Below the pieces are notes generated by a model, which was given only the letters and a program-made list of their open reading frames with translations, was not told the origin of the DNA and did no database searches. A program made the translations under genes and the position numbers. DNA of 32,472 nucleotides. It comes from Mesotaenium endlicherianum. Taxonomy: Eukaryota; Streptophyta; Zygnematophyceae; Zygnematales; Mesotaeniaceae. The DNA lies in NCBI GenBank assembly GCA_009602735.1, contig WELA01013854.1, forward strand, positions 18,356 to 50,827, given 5' to 3'. Position 1 is the first letter of the stretch. Each line of letters opens with the position of its first letter. Of this stretch, positions 28,172-32,472 are shown one piece after another.

Positions 28172-28190
28172 GGTGTTTTTTAACACCACC
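28172..28190 (+). terminator. Histone mRNA 3' stem-loop
   Basis: GGTGTT (28172-28177), loop TTTT, AACACC (28182-28187), then ACC. A 6-bp stem with GG at its base, a U-rich 4-base loop and a 3' ACC match the element bound by stem-loop binding protein in animal and algal histone mRNAs. It begins 40 bp 3' of the H4 stop. A purine-containing CAAAAGA follows near 28196, where a histone downstream element could lie. Confidence 0.82.
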
Positions 28191-29299
28191 TATTTCAAAA
28201 GACGTATCTCCTCACAAACTGTGTATATTTGAAGTGTAGGAATTATAGTGAAATAACCCAAGCTCAGATTCAGCTTGCGAGATTGGATTGTACATACAAA
28301 TAGTGACATACCCTTAGCATTGAAGTTCGTATCATGATTATAGTTCTTGGGTTTCCCCATGTGAATAATTGCACCAAAGAAGGGGTCAATGATCCATATA
28401 AGATAACTACATCATGTATATACATGTGGGCAGGCATGAAGTTTTCCCTGGTGTCGTAATTGATAAGTTGAAGCCAGTACTAGTAGTTGGGAGAGACTCA
28501 TGAGGGGACATGTATGGCCTTGTCTGTAATCAAGATTGGGTGATTTACAGAAGTGATACCAACTGTTTGGGGTAAGAATGGATTGCTCTTTAATTTCCTA
28601 TGGCCTTGGATTCAGCGACATCGGCAATGACTATTGTTGCCCTAATGTGGCTTTTTTTTTCTCTGAGGTTCTTTACTAATTTTCAGTTTCTTCCATTGTT
28701 TTGATTGCTTCGCACTGGTTTGGTGAACAAATCTGTATCAAGTTTCTCTCATGAAACTCAGCATAGTGGAACATTTGCAGCTTAGTATGATGAGGTCACT
28801 GCCACTGTTATTCTCCTCCCATAGTGGAGTAGTGGAACCAGTGGAATAACAGGTCCTGGTACCCATAAAAATCCTGAATGTGAACAATATAGGAACTATA
28901 TCTATAAAGTTCAGCTTCAGAAAATGTCATGTGATTGCCATCAATCAGAAGGTAGTGATCTCTATGGAAGTAACGAGTTGCAATGATTAACATGGTCTGC
29001 AGTTAGATATTGACATGCTGTATAGACATTATCACCACTTCAAAAGTAGTCATCTCATGGCATCACAAATATGTATCAGTCTTTATATTTGAATAAATTG
29101 ACTACATTCACCAAAGTTCTGTGCTTTCTGTGACTACTACTGCCTCGGGAGATGCCTATTTATCTGCTTTCAGATGCCTGACACCATGAATGTTAAATAC
29201 ACCTATCCCATGCATGTGAGTAAGACCCAAGAGGCAATATTTGTCTCATTAGTTTGTACATGCACAGCACATGTAGAAGCCTGAGTCAATGTACTTGTG
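28191..29299. other. H4-MO25 intergenic region
   Basis: This is ~1.1 kb between two genes that point toward each other. It must hold the 3' untranslated region of MO25 on the minus strand. I see no ORF, RNA gene or repeat that I can support. Confidence 0.7.
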
Positions 29300-31042
29300 T
29301 CATAAGTGCTCTAGCTCTCTTATGAGCACACTCTTTTCCTCCTCAAATTGTTCATCCTCTGCACACATCAATAGAATCAAACATGCATGACCCACGTTAT
29401 GCATGGCAGATGCAAATGCCAGAACTTCCAATTGATTACCATGAAGAGGTCTGAGCAGTTGCGAGCCAGGAAAAACACAAGGCAGGGGTGTTGTGTGACG
29501 TGTAGCACTGAGGCACATAGCATATGGTAGAGGGATCAATAAGCAAAGTAAACTGGTTGCGACAACCTCAAGCTTTAGCAATTGCCCTTCTCCATTCACA
29601 GTTCTTGATTGACCTCTGAAGCTAGAGCTGACAAAGCTGCCCATTCATGTGTTGATCGCAATGACTTGTGCGTGGGGTGGCCTCTGCAGAGACCAATGCC
29701 TAGTCCAGGATTGCTAGTCAAGCAGGAGCTCTTACCTTTGTCATTGCTGAACTGGTGCAAGAAGCTTATGAGCCTTTCTCGATTTCGGCTAAGAGTGGTG
29801 CGCACTGCGTCTGTCTTGTTAGGGTTTGCGACAAAGACCTGCAAGAGGCAGTGCATGACAAGTGTCAGGCACCAGCCTCACTACCATACCCTTGGCCTGC
29901 CTGCCTCCTGCCAGCTAGAGCAGCACCAGCTCACTGCACAAACTACCTCATGCACCCACTTCAAAACTACAATTCATGTGTACAGGAAAAAATACAGGAA
30001 ATCTATAGATGCAAGAAAAATGCGGATGCATCCACCATCCATAGCCCAGGAAATAATGTGTCTGCAGTAGGACTAGCGCTCTCTCTACAATGACATTATT
30101 GAAGCCTGTAATGTAACACGTAAGTATGCCTTGCTGATGTCTCGCAAAGATAGAAAATCAAACGAATGGAAGGAGGGCGTGCACGTGGAGGCCAAAACCT
30201 TTGCTTCAGAATGCTTTCAGAATGTTCTTACAGAATGTTCTCAAATTGCTTCAAAGAAGTGATCCATCCAGAGTTAGTCACATTGCGAACCTTGAAGACG
30301 TGAAAAGCTTCAAACTGAATGTTCTTGCTGTCGTCCTGCGAATGCATGAACGCACAATGGTACTCGTGATCCCCTCAATGCAGATTGATGCCAGTTTGCA
30401 AGCTGCCAATGTCGACGGCATCACCAGCTGTCGCACACACCTTCAAAGCAGCAACAAGCGGCTGGCTCTTTGTGTGTGTGTGTGCATGTGTGTGTCTGTG
30501 CAGATCAATAATACATATAAATAGATATAATTGAGAAGTAAAGAATTAGAGAATAGAGTACACATACATATATACATTTGTACATATATGCATATGTATA
30601 TAGTACATGTAGAAATTCACATATACATGTGTATATCTCATTTATACAGACAGACGCAGAAATATACATGTATGTATCCATCTCGGATATCACAAATGTA
30701 TGTATGGGTATACTAAGGAGCTCATGCATGCACTGGAGACGCGGAGAATGCTGTACATGCATGCGAAGGAGAACGGCACGTACCTTGAGCAAGATCATCA
30801 TTTGGCGTAAATTGTGCACCTCTCCAATGAAGCGCATCATAATCGACACATTCTCCCTGTCCAACAAGATCTCTCCCAACAGCTGCGCCCACGCCCGACA
30901 GACACGCATGTACACGCGGGTGCAGGAAAGCAGGTTGGAGAGAGGGAGAGGGCCGCCGGAGTGGCAGAGGGAGAGAGAGCGGGAGAGGCAGAGTGAGTGG
31001 GGGAGGGAGGAAGGAGAGAGGGAGAAGGAGCGAGCGGGAGCT

Positions 31043-31088
<46 letters not shown>

Positions 31089-32472
31089 AAAAGACACAGT
31101 TGTGCAAGGACGCACGCACAGACACAAGACGCATACACAGACACAAGCACACACGTCAACTCCACAATCAGACGCAGGGAGGATAATTTCCTGATGCGAT
31201 ATACGCCAATCGTCTGATATTGGACATGGAGGAGGGGGGAAGAAGGGCAGCGGCGCGTCCGCTGGGCCCCCGGGGGGGGTGGGGCCGGGGGTAGGGTGGG
31301 AGTTGGCTGCTGCTAGCTGTTAGGCCGTCAGCCCCCCCCACAGGAAAAAAACTCAAAATATTTCCCGTGCATACTCACAGGCAAGCTAATTCTTGGTGGT
31401 CTGCTGGTGTTAGTTCGACTGGTGCAAAAAAACTGCAAGAAGTCAGCATGAGCGGGTGTGGGTGAGCCCGCACGTGCATGTCCGTCTCCCTCCCTTCTGC
31501 CGCTTTTTGTATGGTTGCATGTGCACGTGCAGGCGCGTGTATGTGTGCATATGCGTGTGTGTGTGCGTGTGTGTGTGCGTGCATGTGTGTGTGTATGTGG
31601 GTCCTAACAGGACCTGGCAAAGCCAGGTGAGCAACTGGCTGGCGGTGGCAGCGCCAGATGGAGAAGCCCCAGGGCCCATGCAAGGGGACGTATGGGGGAG
31701 CGTGTGGGGGCTGCGAGCGCATGTGCGTCAGCATGTATGTGCAAAACCTTGAGGTACTGGCGGCTCACTGCAATCTCGTTGTTGACTTGCTGCGCCCATG
31801 GGAGAGGGGGTGTGAGGGTGCGGGTGCGAGGGTGGGGGTGGCGTGTGCGTGCACGTGGGCGCGTGTGCGAAAGGAACGTTGAGGGGGGCTGCAAACGCAT
31901 GTGCGCCACCTGTGGAAGGGGGGATGTGAGAGTGGGGGTGCGTGTGCGTGTGCATGTGGGTGCGTGTGTGTGCGCGCGTGTGCGAAGAGAACCTGGAAAG
32001 ACCCCGACAACGTGTGACGCGTTTGCCGGAGTGATGGGAGGGAGGGGTATGAGGCGTGGAGGTGCATATGTGCGTGGGCGTGCGCGTGCATGAGCAGACT
32101 GACAGGGGATTGGCGGTGCCTCATGTGGTCGTCTGACTGCAGCACCTGTGAGGGGGTGTGTATGCTGGCGTGCGAGAGCAAATCTTTGGAAGCACCTACA
32201 GAAAGGGCGTGCGCGCGTGCGTGCAGGCGTGTGGGGCGTATGTGCGAGAAGAGAAGAGTTAGCCTCGAGGAACTGGGCGGCGGACGACGTGGTCGTCAGA
32301 TTGACTGACGACAGCAAGACGAAGGGGTAGTATGGATCTGTGAGCAGGCGCATGCGTGCACAAGCGCGAACGCGTGGGCGAGTGCGGGTAGAGAACCTTG
32401 AGGGACTGGCGGCGTGTGACATAGTTGTCGGACTGCAGCAGCCCCTCGTATAGCTTGAAAAACTGCCCCCCC
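29300..32472 (-). CDS. MO25: MO25 (CAB39-like) scaffold protein, last five exons, 5' part off window
   Basis: MO25 is an armadillo-type helical-repeat scaffold; in animals it binds the pseudokinase STRAD and stabilises active LKB1, and it also supports germinal-centre kinases. Minus-strand exons: >32472-32397 (FFKLYEGLLQ...RRQSLK), 30882-30784 (LLGEILLDRENVSIM...LLK), 30335-30291 (DDSKNIQFEAFHVFK), 29838-29736 (VFVANPNKTDAV...HQFSNDK) and 29358-29300 (EDEQFEEEKSVLIRELEHL, then TGA). All introns are GT-AG; the first three are phase 0 and the last phase 1. The five exons give about 125 residues, roughly the last third of the family's ~340. The strongest family marks are VFVANPNK and EDEQFxxEK. 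The first listed exon's 5' limit is uncertain because a run of G precedes it at the window edge. The first intron (1,514 bp) is full of exon-derived repeats. Confidence 0.93.
30556..30660. repeat. TA/CA-rich low-complexity tract in MO25 intron
   Basis: Mostly ACATATATG-like steps with many short palindromes (such as GTACATATATGCATATGTATA). It lies within the 30336-30783 intron. Confidence 0.7.
30940..31088. repeat. Purine tract followed by (TC)n(AC)n microsatellite
   Basis: A ~100-bp G/A-rich stretch (30940-31040) runs into (TC)n at 31043-31065 and (AC)n to 31088. On the MO25 strand the G/A part is pyrimidine-rich and lies 60-160 bases 5' of the acceptor at 30883, so it may help splice-site recognition. 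Purine/pyrimidine strand bias of this length can form triplex DNA. Confidence 0.75.
31272..31300 (+). other. G-rich block, G-quadruplex potential
   Basis: Runs of 8, 4, 5, 3 and 3 G are separated by one or two bases (CGGGGGGGGTGGGG then CCGGGGGTAGGGTGGG). Four or more close G-runs satisfy the usual G4 pattern on the plus strand. It is inside the first MO25 intron listed, on the strand opposite to the transcript. Confidence 0.65.
31515..31600. repeat. (TG)n-rich microsatellite
   Basis: TG steps are interrupted by CG and CA (GTGTGTGCGTG repeats), in the MO25 intron next to the last exon-derived copy. The same TG/CG style recurs between the other copies up to 32396. Confidence 0.8.
31614..32396 (-). 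repeat. Decayed tandem copies of an MO25 exon/intron junction
   Basis: On the minus strand, segments resembling the end of the 32397 exon plus the first intron bases (CGCCAGTCCCTCAAG then GTTCTC) recur with junctions at about 32264, 32099, 31993, 31878, 31748 and 31614. The spacings are 106-165 bp, and each copy is followed by a CGCACACGC-like stretch. The copies at 32099 (CTGCAGTCAGACGACCACAT) and 31748 (CGCCAGTACCTCAAGGTT) are closest. The 31748 copy keeps an open frame, an AG before it and a GT after it. Confidence 0.65.

Noticed and set aside
30578..31186. Long overlapping ORFs on both strands at 30500-31200 and 31600-32422
   Set aside because: They are translations of microsatellites and intron sequence; only the short exon segments of MO25 inside them are real.

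Overview
This is a eukaryotic nuclear window: spliced genes, LTR retrotransposons and microsatellite-rich introns, with no bacterial features. The host genes are a one-intron histone H4 gene and the 3' part of an MO25 (CAB39-like) gene. H4 has Val at position 60 and Arg at position 77, and its 3' end carries a histone-type stem-loop, which is typical of algae and animals but not land plants. A large-genome alga (streptophyte/green, or possibly brown) fits best, but the window alone cannot settle the lineage.

Layout. 1-1021: the 3' end of an A-family LTR, then a solo C-family LTR. 1022-2004: a broken tyrosine-recombinase gene. 2040-3772: a DNA element with terminal inverted repeats and no transposase. 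3896-25480: one old Ty3/gypsy chromovirus (element B, minus strand) flanked by a perfect 5-bp target duplication (CACCT). Two further chromoviruses have split it. Element C (14618-23410, minus, target duplication GTCTC) sits in B's protease. Element A (6063-12742, plus) sits between B's RNase H and integrase. 25481-27360: AT-rich non-coding DNA with a direct repeat and a small inverted-repeat element built from a ~30-bp degenerate tandem array. 27360-28190: histone H4. 29300-32472: MO25 on the minus strand, last five exons, running off the right edge.

The three retroelements share the Ty3/gypsy order gag-PR-RT-RNase H-IN-chromodomain and all have an initiator-tRNA-Met-like primer site. A is young: intact frames, about 5 differences between its 503-bp LTRs, and a textbook -1 frameshift site. 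B and C are dead; nearly all their in-frame stops look like C-to-T changes at CG or CHG sites, the footprint of cytosine methylation. C carries an extra ~560-residue ORF of unknown function between pol and its 3' LTR, bracketed by extra copies of its polypurine tract.

Most notable points: the extra ORF of element C; an intron of MO25 filled with at least six decayed tandem copies of the neighbouring exon/intron junction; the tyrosine-recombinase relic; the 30-bp array element; an H4 gene with both an intron and a 3' stem-loop; and two single-N assembly joins that distort the reading of element B.
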